A stretch of 64,000 nt of DNA from positions 1 to 64,000 of the IMG/VR virus record IMGVR_UViG_3300035523_000117. One strand, 5' to 3'. The number at the start of each line of letters is the position of its first letter. The stretch's first letter is position 1. Position numbers and translations under genes: made by a program. The notes beneath the pieces were generated by a model that worked only from the letters and a program-made list of their open reading frames with translations, was not told the origin of the DNA and did no database searches. Origin of the DNA: a virus. Positions 51,221-61,100 of this stretch are shown here, piece by piece.

Positions 51221-53767
51221 ATGAATCCATTTTCGATACGCTTTTCTAGTTACCTCCTAGCTTTCGCTCTCTTTGCGACGATCGGGTGCTTTGACCCCAG
51301 AGGCGAGCCTGACGCCGGAGGTAACCCCAGAGCGGATGCGACTGAGCGTCGAAATGATTCGGGTGACGAAGTGGAAGATGCCGCCGGGGCCGGACCACGC
51401 GACGCGGACCGTAGCGACTGGGCCGACGCAGGTGGCGTATTGGAAGACGCCGCTGGGCCTGCACTTCACGATGCGAACGGAAACGCTCCGGCCGACGCTT
51501 CCGCACCGCCCCAGGATGCAGGTGGTCCATGGGACGATGACGCCGGGCATGGTCTACACGATGCTAGCGACAATGCCGCCGCCGACGCCTCCGAGCCGTT
51601 GGATGCAGCCTCGTCGCCGCTCCAGGTGATCACACAGAGTCCTATCGCAGCGATGCTCCAGGCCCCAGTCTCAGTCGAACTGCAGGCCGTTGGCGGAGTG
51701 CCTCCGTATCGTTGGGCCGTCGCCCCGACCTCCACTCTCCCCGCCGGCTTCCACCTCTCGAGTGATGGCCAACTCAGCGGTGTCGCGTCGCTCCTGGGCC
51801 GCTTCGCCTTCGCGGTCATCGTGACAGATGCCGGCGTGCAGTCAGCCGCGGCGACGCTCGAGCTCGTCGTCGCCAACGTCGTCACCAACGACGCTTGCAG
51901 CACCGCCGCAGAGGTCGTCCTGAGCACCGGCGAGGCCATGCTCGTCGGTACGCTCCTCGGGGCCAGGCCCGACGGGGCCTCGGAGGCCTGCGGAGGCTCC
52001 GCTCAGGTTGCTGACATCTACTACTCGTTCGATGTGGCAGGAACCTCGAACGTGGAATTCTCGGTGTCCGCCCCACACTTCGCCGCGATCTTCCCCGAAA
52101 GCTGCAGTGCGGCCCTCGCGTGCTCCACGAGCACCCGGCAAGCCCTCTCTCCAGGCCGCTACATCCTAGCGGTCGCGGGCCCGGAGAACGACTTCCAAGT
52201 CAACCTGAAGGTGACCGCATTCACGTCCGACTCGTGCGACGACGCGTTCGTGATCGACCTTTCTTCCGGGACCGCCAAGGTCGCGGGCAGCTTTGCCGGC
52301 GCTGCGTCCGACTTCACTTCGAATTGTGGCGCGGGGGCTGACCGCGTCTACTCGTTCGAGCTGACGTCCGCCGCCGATTTGGTGATCGCCGACGACGCCC
52401 CCACGACGAGCCACACGATCAAGTCGGTGCGGAAAGGCCCCTGCGCGAGTTCGAGCGAGATCGCCTGCTCAACGGACGCCAGGTACGTCATTCGCAATCT
52501 CCAACCGGGCCCGTACCAGCTCGTCCTAGCGCCGGGGTCGACCTCGATGCAATACTCGGTTAGCTTGTCGCTGTACTCGCCGACCCTTCCGCCGGCCAAC
52601 GATGACTGTGCGTCGGCGACGCCGGCAGTCTTTGTTCATGACGTCGCAACGTTGAGCGGCACCCTCCTCCTGGCGGGTTACGAGATGGCACCCTGGTGCG
52701 GCGACGCGTACGCCGACGTTTACTTCTCCATCGACCTCATGTCCCCATCAAACCTCGAAATTTGGAAGGGCACCGCCAACTTGAGAGTCCAACTCTTGTC
52801 CGGGACCTGTGGAAACCCGGTGGAGTTGGCATGCGACTACAACGAAGGTCGAACGTGCAGCTCGGGGCTCCCTCCAGGGCGCTACTACGTGCGCGTTGCC
52901 ACCGACTCCGAAAACGGTGCAGGGCCCTTTACGGTTGTAGTCGACCGCAAGGACGTCCCCACGTCGCCCCCGAACCAGAGTTGCGCGACGGCTCTGCCGA
53001 TCGCGCTGGCGAGCGGCAAGGCTCAGGTCCGAGGGCTGCTCGCGCTCGCGGGCGACGGGTTCACACCCTCCTGTACAGGCTCAGTGCCGGAGGCCCTTCA
53101 CGATGTCGTCTACTCGCTGTCCCTCACCGAGCGCTCCGATGTCGTGCTGTCGCTCGACTCGTTCTGGCCGTTTTTTGAACAGTACTCGGTCGTGTTCCTA
53201 TCCGGCGATTGTCAAGCCCCCATCGAACTCGGCTGTAACGACGGCTATTCGCGCTCCCCGCTCCATCTCTTCAGCATCCCCACCGGCGACTACTGGGTGG
53301 TGGTGCAAGGCGGGATGCGAGAGCCCAATGACTGCTGGGAGGGGGCTTTTGCTCTCGCAGTCACTGCTACCCCTTCGCCTCCCCCCCCGCCCAACGACAA
53401 CTGCGGTGCGCCGGCCGTCCTTTCGTTCGCTGGGCCTGGGAGCACAGCCTACATCTCTGGCACGACCTTGGGCGCAGCGAACGACTACTCGGCGGTGAGT
53501 TGCTTCCCGTTGGCTCCTCTCCCAGGGGCCGACGTGGTCTACGCGTTCGATGTCATTTCGCCGGCAGCGCTGCGGGTCTCCTCTGACACCATCGGGCTCA
53601 GGTTCTTCTTGACGGCCGCATGCGGATCTTCGGCCGCCATCGCTTGCAGCACTGGTTCCGAGCCTGCGATCCTCACGACCAACCAGCTTCCCGTGGGCAG
53701 GTATTACCTAGTGGTCGACACGACCGGCCCCTCTTCCGACTTCCTGCTGGCCGCTCAGACTCAATGA
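51221..53767 (+). CDS. Large lipoprotein with Ig-like and repeated beta domains
   Basis: An 848-residue protein with the signal YLLAFALFATIGC and lipobox. It is followed by a 100-residue Asp/Ala-rich linker (repeats of DAGG and DAS) that is typical of myxobacterial surface lipoproteins. An Ig-like putative domain (GGVPPYRWAVAPTSTLPAGF) and about five repeats of a 110-residue beta domain follow, each beginning like NDDCASATP or NQSCATALP and including a GRYY strand. These resemble bacterial pre-peptidase C-terminal-like modules. No catalytic motif is seen. It is probably a surface adhesin or binding protein. Confidence 0.75.
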   Translation: MNPFSIRFSSYLLAFALFATIGCFDPRGEPDAGGNPRADATERRNDSGDEVEDAAGAGPRDADRSDWADAGGVLEDAAGPALHDANGNAPADASAPPQDAGGPWDDDAGHGLHDASDNAAADASEPLDAASSPLQVITQSPIAAMLQAPVSVELQAVGGVPPYRWAVAPTSTLPAGFHLSSDGQLSGVASLLGRFAFAVIVTDAGVQSAAATLELVVANVVTNDACSTAAEVVLSTGEAMLVGTLLGARPDGASEACGGSAQVADIYYSFDVAGTSNVEFSVSAPHFAAIFPESCSAALACSTSTRQALSPGRYILAVAGPENDFQVNLKVTAFTSDSCDDAFVIDLSSGTAKVAGSFAGAASDFTSNCGAGADRVYSFELTSAADLVIADDAPTTSHTIKSVRKGPCASSSEIACSTDARYVIRNLQPGPYQLVLAPGSTSMQYSVSLSLYSPTLPPANDDCASATPAVFVHDVATLSGTLLLAGYEMAPWCGDAYADVYFSIDLMSPSNLEIWKGTANLRVQLLSGTCGNPVELACDYNEGRTCSSGLPPGRYYVRVATDSENGAGPFTVVVDRKDVPTSPPNQSCATALPIALASGKAQVRGLLALAGDGFTPSCTGSVPEALHDVVYSLSLTERSDVVLSLDSFWPFFEQYSVVFLSGDCQAPIELGCNDGYSRSPLHLFSIPTGDYWVVVQGGMREPNDCWEGAFALAVTATPSPPPPPNDNCGAPAVLSFAGPGSTAYISGTTLGAANDYSAVSCFPLAPLPGADVVYAFDVISPAALRVSSDTIGLRFFLTAACGSSAAIACSTGSEPAILTTNQLPVGRYYLVVDTTGPSSDFLLAAQTQ

Positions 53768-54279
53768 CCGCCGTCGTTCGCACCGCAGACATGGGGGTAA
53801 CAGGGTTCCGTTTCCCCTCGCGAGCAGTGCTCTCTGCGCCAACCTCGCGTCTTCACAGGGGGATCCGGGCCGAAGATCTTCCGCCCAAGCCGCCCGGCGT
53901 GGTTCGCCCGGTGGGGGTAATGGGGAGCTTCGGTTTCGGAAGCGCGAAAGAAGAGACAGAAAAGTAAACAGTCGCCCTCGGGCCTTCGGGACCGGGGGCT
54001 TCTGCTTTTCGGCCCTCCTCACGCCACGTTGCGCACGTCAGGTCGGAGCGGCCGGCTCTCTCCGGTTTTGGCCGAGCGCATGGTTGCCCGCGTGCCACTG
54101 GGGAGTGGCACGCGGGGACCCAAGCCTCTCTCTCCGTGGGGGCGGAGAGAGAGGCCCGTCGGTTAACAGTCAGAGTGCTGGTAAACAGTTCGCTGGGCCC
54201 CAGAGAGAGCGGATCGCGAACCGCGTCGGCCTGGCCATTCGCCTTCCTTGGCCGGGACACGACGCGCATCCGTGTTGAG
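53768..54279. other. 512-base intergenic stretch with strong hairpins
   Basis: No gene is supported. The stretch separates two convergent operons and holds several inverted repeats, the two best being listed separately. It probably includes bidirectional terminators. Confidence 0.45.
54089..54155. repeat. Two consecutive perfect hairpins
   Basis: CGCGTGCCACT-GGGG-AGTGGCACGCG (54,089-54,114) is followed by GCCTCTCTCTCC, an 8-base loop and GGAGAGAGAGGC (54,124-54,155). Both stems are perfect. They lie between convergent genes and may terminate transcription from both sides. Confidence 0.6.
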
Positions 54280-54507
54280 CTAGCCCTCTTGCTCCGGCAT
54301 GACGGCAGTGTACTTGCGGATCAGTTCGGCCTCGTGTTCGGAGAGGAGAACGCGTTCTCCATCGACATCGATGAACTTCTCGCCAGTCTGCTGGTTTTTC
54401 TGGACCGTTCCTCGGCCCACGACGAACGTCTGTCTCTTGGCGACTGAGATGCAGACAGTGCCAGGTAGCACGTCTCTATCGATGAACTCGACGAACCAGT
54501 TGCCCAT
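54280..54507 (-). CDS. Unknown small protein
   Basis: A 75-residue protein with a strong RBS (CGGAGGGAAG). It has a small beta-rich start (NWFVEFIDRDVLPGTVCISV) and a helical end (LLSEHEAELIRKYTAV). It lies 31 bases downstream of the stop of the 983-residue gene, as the last gene of that operon. It was not recognised. Confidence 0.6.
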   Translation of the reverse strand: MGNWFVEFIDRDVLPGTVCISVAKRQTFVVGRGTVQKNQQTGEKFIDVDGERVLLSEHEAELIRKYTAVMPEQEG

Positions 54508-54538
54508 GGCGCTTCCCTCCGAAGTTCCACGATGTGGA

Positions 54539-57487
54539 CTACGCCGCCGCGGTGTACGTCGCGCTGCTCTTCACGCCCTTCATCACGATCTTGCCCGCGG
54601 CACGCAGCCGGCGCAGGCCCGAGGCGATGTCCTGCGGGGGCATCTCGATCCGCCCCTGGATGTCGAGCGAGCGCATGCCGGGGGTGGCCTTCACCAGCTC
54701 GAGCAGCTTGGTGTCGTCCTTGGCGACCTCTTTGGGCGTGCGCTTCTTCAACTTGGTGATCTTCGTCCGAGCCTTGCGGTCTGGGCGGGCCGCCACGGCG
54801 ACTGCCGGGGCCGAAGCTGCCGGCGCGGGTGAGTGCTTCGCCGGGGCGCTCACCGGCGCGGCAGCACCGCCGAGCGCACGTTCCACGACGGCCTGGACCT
54901 CGGCGCCAACGCGTTCGCGAAGGTTCTGGGTGACCGCAGCCACGAGCTTCTGGGTGAACTCCTCGATGAGAGGACGTAGCGCGACTTCGATCGGCTCGGC
55001 TTCAGGCATGGGTTGCTCCGGTTCTTCTGCAACGCGTGGAATCGCTGGCACTACCCCGACCTCAGCTGGAGATGAACCCTGCCGGGCGCCGGGCTCGCAC
55101 TTCGTCAGGTGGACCGACCGGCCGTGAGCTATTTCCACCAGTGCCGCGCGATCAACGACCCGTGTTCGCGGCCCGGTTCTGCGGATAAGCCCCGCACTCG
55201 CCCATTCGGCGAGGTGCTCGTATACGCAGGTCTTGGATGCCCCAATGTCGAGAGCAATGCGCTTGTACGGCACTGTGAATTCGCCCGACTTGTCGCCGGT
55301 CATGTCGAGCAATGCAGCGGCAAGGTGCTGTGCAACGTCGCGGTCCAGTGCCGCGAGTGAGCAGAGGTCCATCTCGTCCAGTACTGCTTGCGTCAGTTCG
55401 CGGACGCCATCGGCAGCAACACCGCATCGCACCAGCTCGGTGCGCAATGCATCTACCCGAGGCGGACGTGGCGCACCTGGATGGGAGCGACCGGTCTGTG
55501 CGGCCACTCTTCGTAGCGCCTCGATATCTGGGATCTTCAGCTTGTTGACACTGCCCCATCGCCCGGCGGAGACCAGCAGTCCTTCGCGCAACCACCTTCT
55601 GACCAAAACCGAGACGTGCTGATGGGCCACAGAGATCTTGGGACCAATCTGCGCGAACTTCGCCAGAAACGGCTTGGGCCTCCTCTTGCTGCTATGGCTG
55701 CGCCAACTCAACAGGAGGAGCTCGCGAACGAGACGCTCAGCAGCGCTGGACGATCGCGACCACCGCACCGACGCGCGCAGCGCAGAAGCGACCACCTCGA
55801 CTGCGCGGATGGCTGCCTCCCCGTGGACGTCCGCGTTCTCGACCAGCCGGCGTGCGACTTCAGACGGCAGGCGTAGGTCTTCTCTGTGTTCGGTGGCGGC
55901 GGTCGGCGAACCCGCGACAGGCAGGCCCGGCGAGGGCGTTGGGCTGGCCGGCGCCTTCGTGAGGGCGTTCGCGGCGGTGTCGGCGCCCCGCCCCATGTAC
56001 CTGCCCTTGCGTGGCGGGGCCTTTTCCGCGGCAGGCGTCGCGCGCCTAGGTTCCCGCAACGAGAGCGTCGCGGTGATCAGCGTGAAAGCCCCTGTTGCCC
56101 GCTCCGCCAGCAGCTTCCCCCGGAGGGTGAAGGCTGCGTCGGGCTTCGTAGCGAGGGTGGCCAGGGCCCTTCTAACTTCGCCTCCACGGAACTGGACGTC
56201 GACATCGCCTTGCCAGCGACGGATGTACAGCTTGGTGGGCGAGTCCTCGAAGTTCAGCAAGGCCGAAGCGGCAAGCGGCGCGCTCACGGCGAGCCAGTCG
56301 ACGTGCACGTGGGTCGACCACCGCTGCTGCTTCGCGGAGGCCCCTGCCGCGCTGACCAGCCGCGCTTTGGGGCGCTCGCCGAGGTGAACCAGGCTCGATG
56401 GGTCGGAGCAGCTGAGGCGAGCGTCGTCGATCTCGAAGAACTTGTGGCCCGGAGAGCAACGCAGTGCGCCACGGAGCGTGAGCTCGGATGAGGTTCGTCG
56501 GCCGACCCTCGCCAACGCACGGCGGGAACTCCTGCCGTTCAAGAACGCCGGGATGCCGAAGCGCATGCCCTCGAGGTCGACGTACCAGTTGACCTGGTCC
56601 GTGCCATAGACGGACTCGGGCGGGATCTCCTTCGCGTCGAGAGGCACCGCGATCTCCAGCCCGCGAACGACGAGGGCCTGGGGCCCGACGGGCGAGGATG
56701 ATGTGGTTGGCGGAGATGCCGCAACAGGCGCGGCGGCGTTGTCTGGCGCGCTCGCTGGCGTGTGTTCAGCGAGGGGCGGCGTCAGGCCGGTGTCCGGAGC
56801 GACTGCGTCGGAACAGGTTGTCCCGTCAGTGGGCGTAGGCGCTGGCCTCTGGTCGAAGTAGCCATCCTCGATCTGCAGGCCGCCAGGCCCCCACGAGAGC
56901 CGTCCGGTCAGCACCATGAGTCCAGCGTCGTGCGCGGTCGCCACCTCGGGGATCCCCCCGTCGCGCAGTGCGACCGGGATCCGTTCGGGCCAGCCCTCCA
57001 ATGCCAATCGGCACTCCGAGGTCGGTGCCAGGCCGGCAAGATCCTCGGCGGCTACGGAGGCATTCACGGGCAACCACGCGAACGTGAGCCGAGCCTCGCC
57101 CGCCGAGGGGCCACTGGGACCGCGCGTGGGACGCACGGTCTGCGTCACGCGGACGGACGGAGGCGCCCGCGGCGATAGCTCTCCGGTGCGCAGTCCAGCA
57201 CACGTCAGCTCGAGGTCGCGACCGTTGAAGCCGCACCGGAGGGCGCCTTGGAGTTGGACCTCCACGCCACCTTCACGTGCTGTTTCAAGCGCGACCACTG
57301 CTCGGCGGTAGCGCTTGCCGCTGAGTCGCGCCGGGATGGCGAGGTCCTTGCTGCCCTCGAGGTCGATGTTCCAGACGACGTCGCGCGCAGTGCCCTCACG
57401 TGCGACGACTTCACGAGGGAAGGTGGTCGCTGGGACGACTACCACGACGTTGAGGGCGCGAACGCGAAGCAGATCTGACCTTGGCAT
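54539..57487 (-). CDS. Unknown multidomain protein: repeated beta domains plus winged helices
   Basis: From ATG 57,487 the protein has about 982 residues; the frame opens 24 codons earlier without an RBS. The N-terminal half contains two pairs of beta domains of alternating type. One type has WNIDLEGSKDLAIPARLSGK or WYVDLEGMRFGIPAFLNGRS with LQGALRC or LRGALRC. The other has FAWLPVNASV or VDWLAVSAPL with LTGRLSWGPG or LRGKLLAERA. They look like OB-type barrels. The second half has wHTH-like regions (VPYKRIALDIGASKTCVYEH, LEWASAGLI-like) and a basic Lys/Arg linker before a last winged helix (SLDIQGRIEMPPQDIASGLR). A DNA-binding or replication-like role is possible but unproven. Confidence 0.55.
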   Translation of the reverse strand: MPRSDLLRVRALNVVVVVPATTFPREVVAREGTARDVVWNIDLEGSKDLAIPARLSGKRYRRAVVALETAREGGVEVQLQGALRCGFNGRDLELTCAGLRTGELSPRAPPSVRVTQTVRPTRGPSGPSAGEARLTFAWLPVNASVAAEDLAGLAPTSECRLALEGWPERIPVALRDGGIPEVATAHDAGLMVLTGRLSWGPGGLQIEDGYFDQRPAPTPTDGTTCSDAVAPDTGLTPPLAEHTPASAPDNAAAPVAASPPTTSSSPVGPQALVVRGLEIAVPLDAKEIPPESVYGTDQVNWYVDLEGMRFGIPAFLNGRSSRRALARVGRRTSSELTLRGALRCSPGHKFFEIDDARLSCSDPSSLVHLGERPKARLVSAAGASAKQQRWSTHVHVDWLAVSAPLAASALLNFEDSPTKLYIRRWQGDVDVQFRGGEVRRALATLATKPDAAFTLRGKLLAERATGAFTLITATLSLREPRRATPAAEKAPPRKGRYMGRGADTAANALTKAPASPTPSPGLPVAGSPTAATEHREDLRLPSEVARRLVENADVHGEAAIRAVEVVASALRASVRWSRSSSAAERLVRELLLLSWRSHSSKRRPKPFLAKFAQIGPKISVAHQHVSVLVRRWLREGLLVSAGRWGSVNKLKIPDIEALRRVAAQTGRSHPGAPRPPRVDALRTELVRCGVAADGVRELTQAVLDEMDLCSLAALDRDVAQHLAAALLDMTGDKSGEFTVPYKRIALDIGASKTCVYEHLAEWASAGLIRRTGPRTRVVDRAALVEIAHGRSVHLTKCEPGARQGSSPAEVGVVPAIPRVAEEPEQPMPEAEPIEVALRPLIEEFTQKLVAAVTQNLRERVGAEVQAVVERALGGAAAPVSAPAKHSPAPAASAPAVAVAARPDRKARTKITKLKKRTPKEVAKDDTKLLELVKATPGMRSLDIQGRIEMPPQDIASGLRRLRAAGKIVMKGVKSSATYTAAA

Positions 57488-57603
57488 GAATTGCTGAGGA
57501 ATACCGTCAGGCACACGCCGCTGGCAGGCGCTACATCGGGTAGGGCAGAGCAAGCCCATTCACTCTCGTGTAGCGCCTGCGCCGGTATTGGACACGAGTG
57601 CAA

Positions 57604-58170
57604 CTATCCCCCTGCATCGGGCTCCTCTCCGCCATCTAGAAGACCGGCGTCTGGCACAACGTTGGGCCTAAGCTTGGCCGGACACTGACCGTACGGAGCG
57701 ACGTTCGATTCCGCCGCTGGGGATCTACATTCCGGCTTCGGCGAATAGAGCGCATCTCTGGACATCGTGATCTCCAGCACTTGCCCTTTGGGCACGCCTT
57801 CGTTCGAGACTACCTTGATGTTCTTCGGCGAGTATCCAACCGCTTTGGCCGTAATCACGACCGTCGCACCACTAGAGCAGACCGAGCCGGATGGCACCTG
57901 GATCGCGAATCCCCAGCAGCAAGAAAACGTGTCGTTGCCGCAGGCCTCACACAATGAATCCTGTGGCGCACACACCCTCCAGCCCCAGGGGTCGGTTCGC
58001 GCCAATCCACTACAGCCTTCGGCGTCGAATTCCAGACACGCTTCCGAGATCCGGCGCCCGTCCAGCTCGTCTACCAGCGCGAGATTGGCGATCGTGCGAT
58101 TCTGAGGTGTTTCAGGAATGCAGCACGTAAGCGTCATTGCCGCGAACAGAAAAGATGGAAGCGCACGCAT
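57604..58170 (-). CDS. Cys-rich lipoprotein
   Basis: A 188-residue protein from ATG 58,170: RALPSFLFAAMTLTCC provides the signal and lipobox. The mature part carries a beta sandwich-like region (GATVVITAKAVGYSPKNIKV), several Cys pairs and a terminal Asp/Gly tail. It follows the subtilase gene by 19 bases and is probably in the same operon. Confidence 0.7.
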   Translation of the reverse strand: MRALPSFLFAAMTLTCCIPETPQNRTIANLALVDELDGRRISEACLEFDAEGCSGLARTDPWGWRVCAPQDSLCEACGNDTFSCCWGFAIQVPSGSVCSSGATVVITAKAVGYSPKNIKVVSNEGVPKGQVLEITMSRDALYSPKPECRSPAAESNVAPYGQCPAKLRPNVVPDAGLLDGGEEPDAGG

Positions 58171-58189
58171 GGCTTGCAACCTCCCGCTC

Positions 58190-61100
58190 CTAGCGAAAAT
58201 CAAGAGTGAGGACGCGAAGGTTGGGCCTAGGCGCAACGAGGTCGTCGGCATAGCCTACGACCAGCAACGTCCTCGTGCCGCCTCCCGGCAATGAGGCTGG
58301 TGTCGAGAACGCGAGTGACCGACTTCTTTGAACATCCGGGAAGGGATCGCCATGCACGTCCGAGTAGACGGTGATCGGTGCATACGAATGGTCGCCTACC
58401 CAGAAGAGCCCGAGGAACGTCTCAGTGACAACGCCGAGGAATTCGCCGTCGGTCGTCCAGGCTAGCTTGTCAACATGATTAGCCAGTTGAAGGAGAGAGG
58501 TGTACTCGAGCGATATCCTGGGCCGGGATTCCGTGGAGGTATCCCAGGGATCGAAGAAGAGAACCTCGGCCGGGCCCGAGAGGCGGTCACGAGCCGTTCC
58601 GAGGACAATCTCCCCCGTTACCGGCGAAAGTGCGCATGCCGTCTGGTTGCCGATCGAAGCTGTGCTCACGGACAGGAGAGGCTCGAATAGCCGGGGCCAG
58701 TATGCAAACGAGTCGTTGCCCGTGCCCACGGCTGCGATGCTTGAACTAACCGCCAGGCACTCAGGCTGAAGTCTGGCCATGACGGCCGAGGCCACTGTGG
58801 AAACGGTCCCGTTGGCGTTTGCCCGGAAAATGGAGGGTTCGTTCTTGGTGATGAAGAACAAGTCCTCTGACGCTGGCCCAGCAGGCCCCCAACTCGCGTC
58901 GCGAATTGGGAAGATGCCGGGCGAAGTGAAGCTGGCGAGTTCCGGGAAACCGCTGGACGTCGCGTCGAGCAGATAGAGGTGGCCGTCGTCGCAGGCTACG
59001 GCGAGCCTCCGATCGTCGCGCGACCATGCAACGCGATTGACGCTGTGGTCTCCGAATTTCCGCCTGAAGACCACGGCCTCGTTCGGAATGGAACCTGCCT
59101 CCAAAGCGGCGCGCTCGATAACCACAACTTGAGCGTCATTTCCTAGCGCCTGCCCCCGCGTTCCCATCGCGAGAAGGCTTCCGTCATGGCTGAACTCCAG
59201 TGTGAGCACGTCGTTCGGGGCGACGCGCTGCTCTTGCACGATCGATACCGTCGGGAAAAGCGTATCGGACGCGCGCAGAGCCTCGTAGCAGTTCAGCCTG
59301 CCTCCCCACTCGACTTTCCCTGCAAGCCCGGGTATCCGGTCCACGCCTCGCTGGATTGCCGCGCGAACCTGGTACGGCTTGAAATCTGGGTGGAGTTGGA
59401 GGATGAGCGCTGCGCATGCACTCACCATCGGTGCCGCAGCGGAGGTGCCTGAGAACTGCCCATAGTCACCGTTGCCGCCACTGCCGCCCGCCGCCGTTCC
59501 AAAGCGCCAATTCGTGTGGCGGTTATCAATTGGGACATGGTGCGTCACGAAGGTCGTCACGAGTTGGTCCTCGGTGCCCGGGGCCGCTAGTTGGACAGTG
59601 CGCGCGCCGAAGTTGCTGAATCCCGCGAGTGCATCGGACGCATCGGTCGCACCAACGGTGATCACGTTCTGCCCGCCTTGTTTGGGCGCGGGGAAATTGG
59701 CGTGCCGGTCGTTGTCAGTCGTCGCGTTGCCCGCGGCGATGACGAAGACCATGTCGTTCTCAAAATTGTCGAAGATATCGGGATACGGCCAAAGCAGGTT
59801 CAGGATTGACGCACCAGCGTCTTCAACGGCGAGGCCCCAACTGATGTTGACCACCCGGGCCCCAGCCACCTTCGCCAACTTGATTGCCTGTATGCCTCCA
59901 GCTGGGTCGTTCACTGACGAAATCAAGACATTGTTGTCGATGTTTGCGATCACGCTCGTACGCAGATTGAGCGCTTTGACGTTCCAAGCACCGCCAGTTA
60001 CTCCGATGCCGTTGTTTCCAGCCGCGGCAATGACACCAATGACCCCGGTGCCGTGACCATCGGAGTCCATGGGACTCGGCCCCTGAGTTGAATTCTCGTA
60101 TGGCAACGGGTTGAACCAGCGCAATGTTCCGTCGATGGAAAGGTCTAGGTTTGGAATCAGGTCTGGGTGGTTCTCGTCGCACCCAGTGTCCAGGACGGCG
60201 ACCTTGACTTGCTGCACTGCTCCGGAGGTTGTGTAGGGCGCGATCCCTCTGTCAGCGAGATAGTCCCACGCCCCAGGAAGACAGCCTGCGCAAGTCCCGG
60301 AGTCGCATATCCCACTCGAGCAATGGGACGATGCGGAACACGACTTGCCGAAATCGGGGTTCTCTGGGCATGGCGTTGTCGGATTGGAGGCGGCAAAGCG
60401 AGCATTGCGGAGGGCGGGGGCCGTCGCTTCAACGTCCCAGGCGGGGCGGACCGCGGGCCAAACCGGGTCGTTAGGAACCACGGCGTTCACTCGTGTGACG
60501 GGGACTGGCGATTCTCCGATTACACCAGGACTGGTGTCGTAATGAATCAGGCCCTCGGCCAGCGTGACGGTCGGAGGAAGCTCCATCACAAACCAACCAA
60601 GGGCGGCATCGAGTTGGAGCTTCATTGTCGCGCCAATGGGCGCGTTGACCGACTCCGGCTGCACACCGGCAGCGAGCTTGACGAAGACCTCGTTGACCCA
60701 GTACCGCTGCGCGACGATCACCACCTTCTCGACGGTGAACGAGTTCGCGACAAGGTCGGAGGCACTCACTGATAACCGGTTAATCGTGAAGGTCTTGCCG
60801 GGATCAGCCCTGAGTGCGATAGCGACTGAGAACCTTCCGTCCGGCGAAAGTGCGAGCGACTGGGTTGTGGGCGGAAGCCCGTCGGCGGCCACTGTGAGGC
60901 TGGCGGAATTGACCAGACTGTCGTCCTCGATTGTTCCCTCAAGTGTGATGGATGTGTTCGGCACCATCACATCGCTTGGCACCGTCGAGGTAATCAGGAC
61001 CCGAGGAGGAGTGTTGTCTACGCGAACCTTCTGGAAGTAGGAGTGGGCAGTCTCCTGCGGCCCGCCACCCGCCGGCACAAGCGTAGCGGTGACCGAATAG

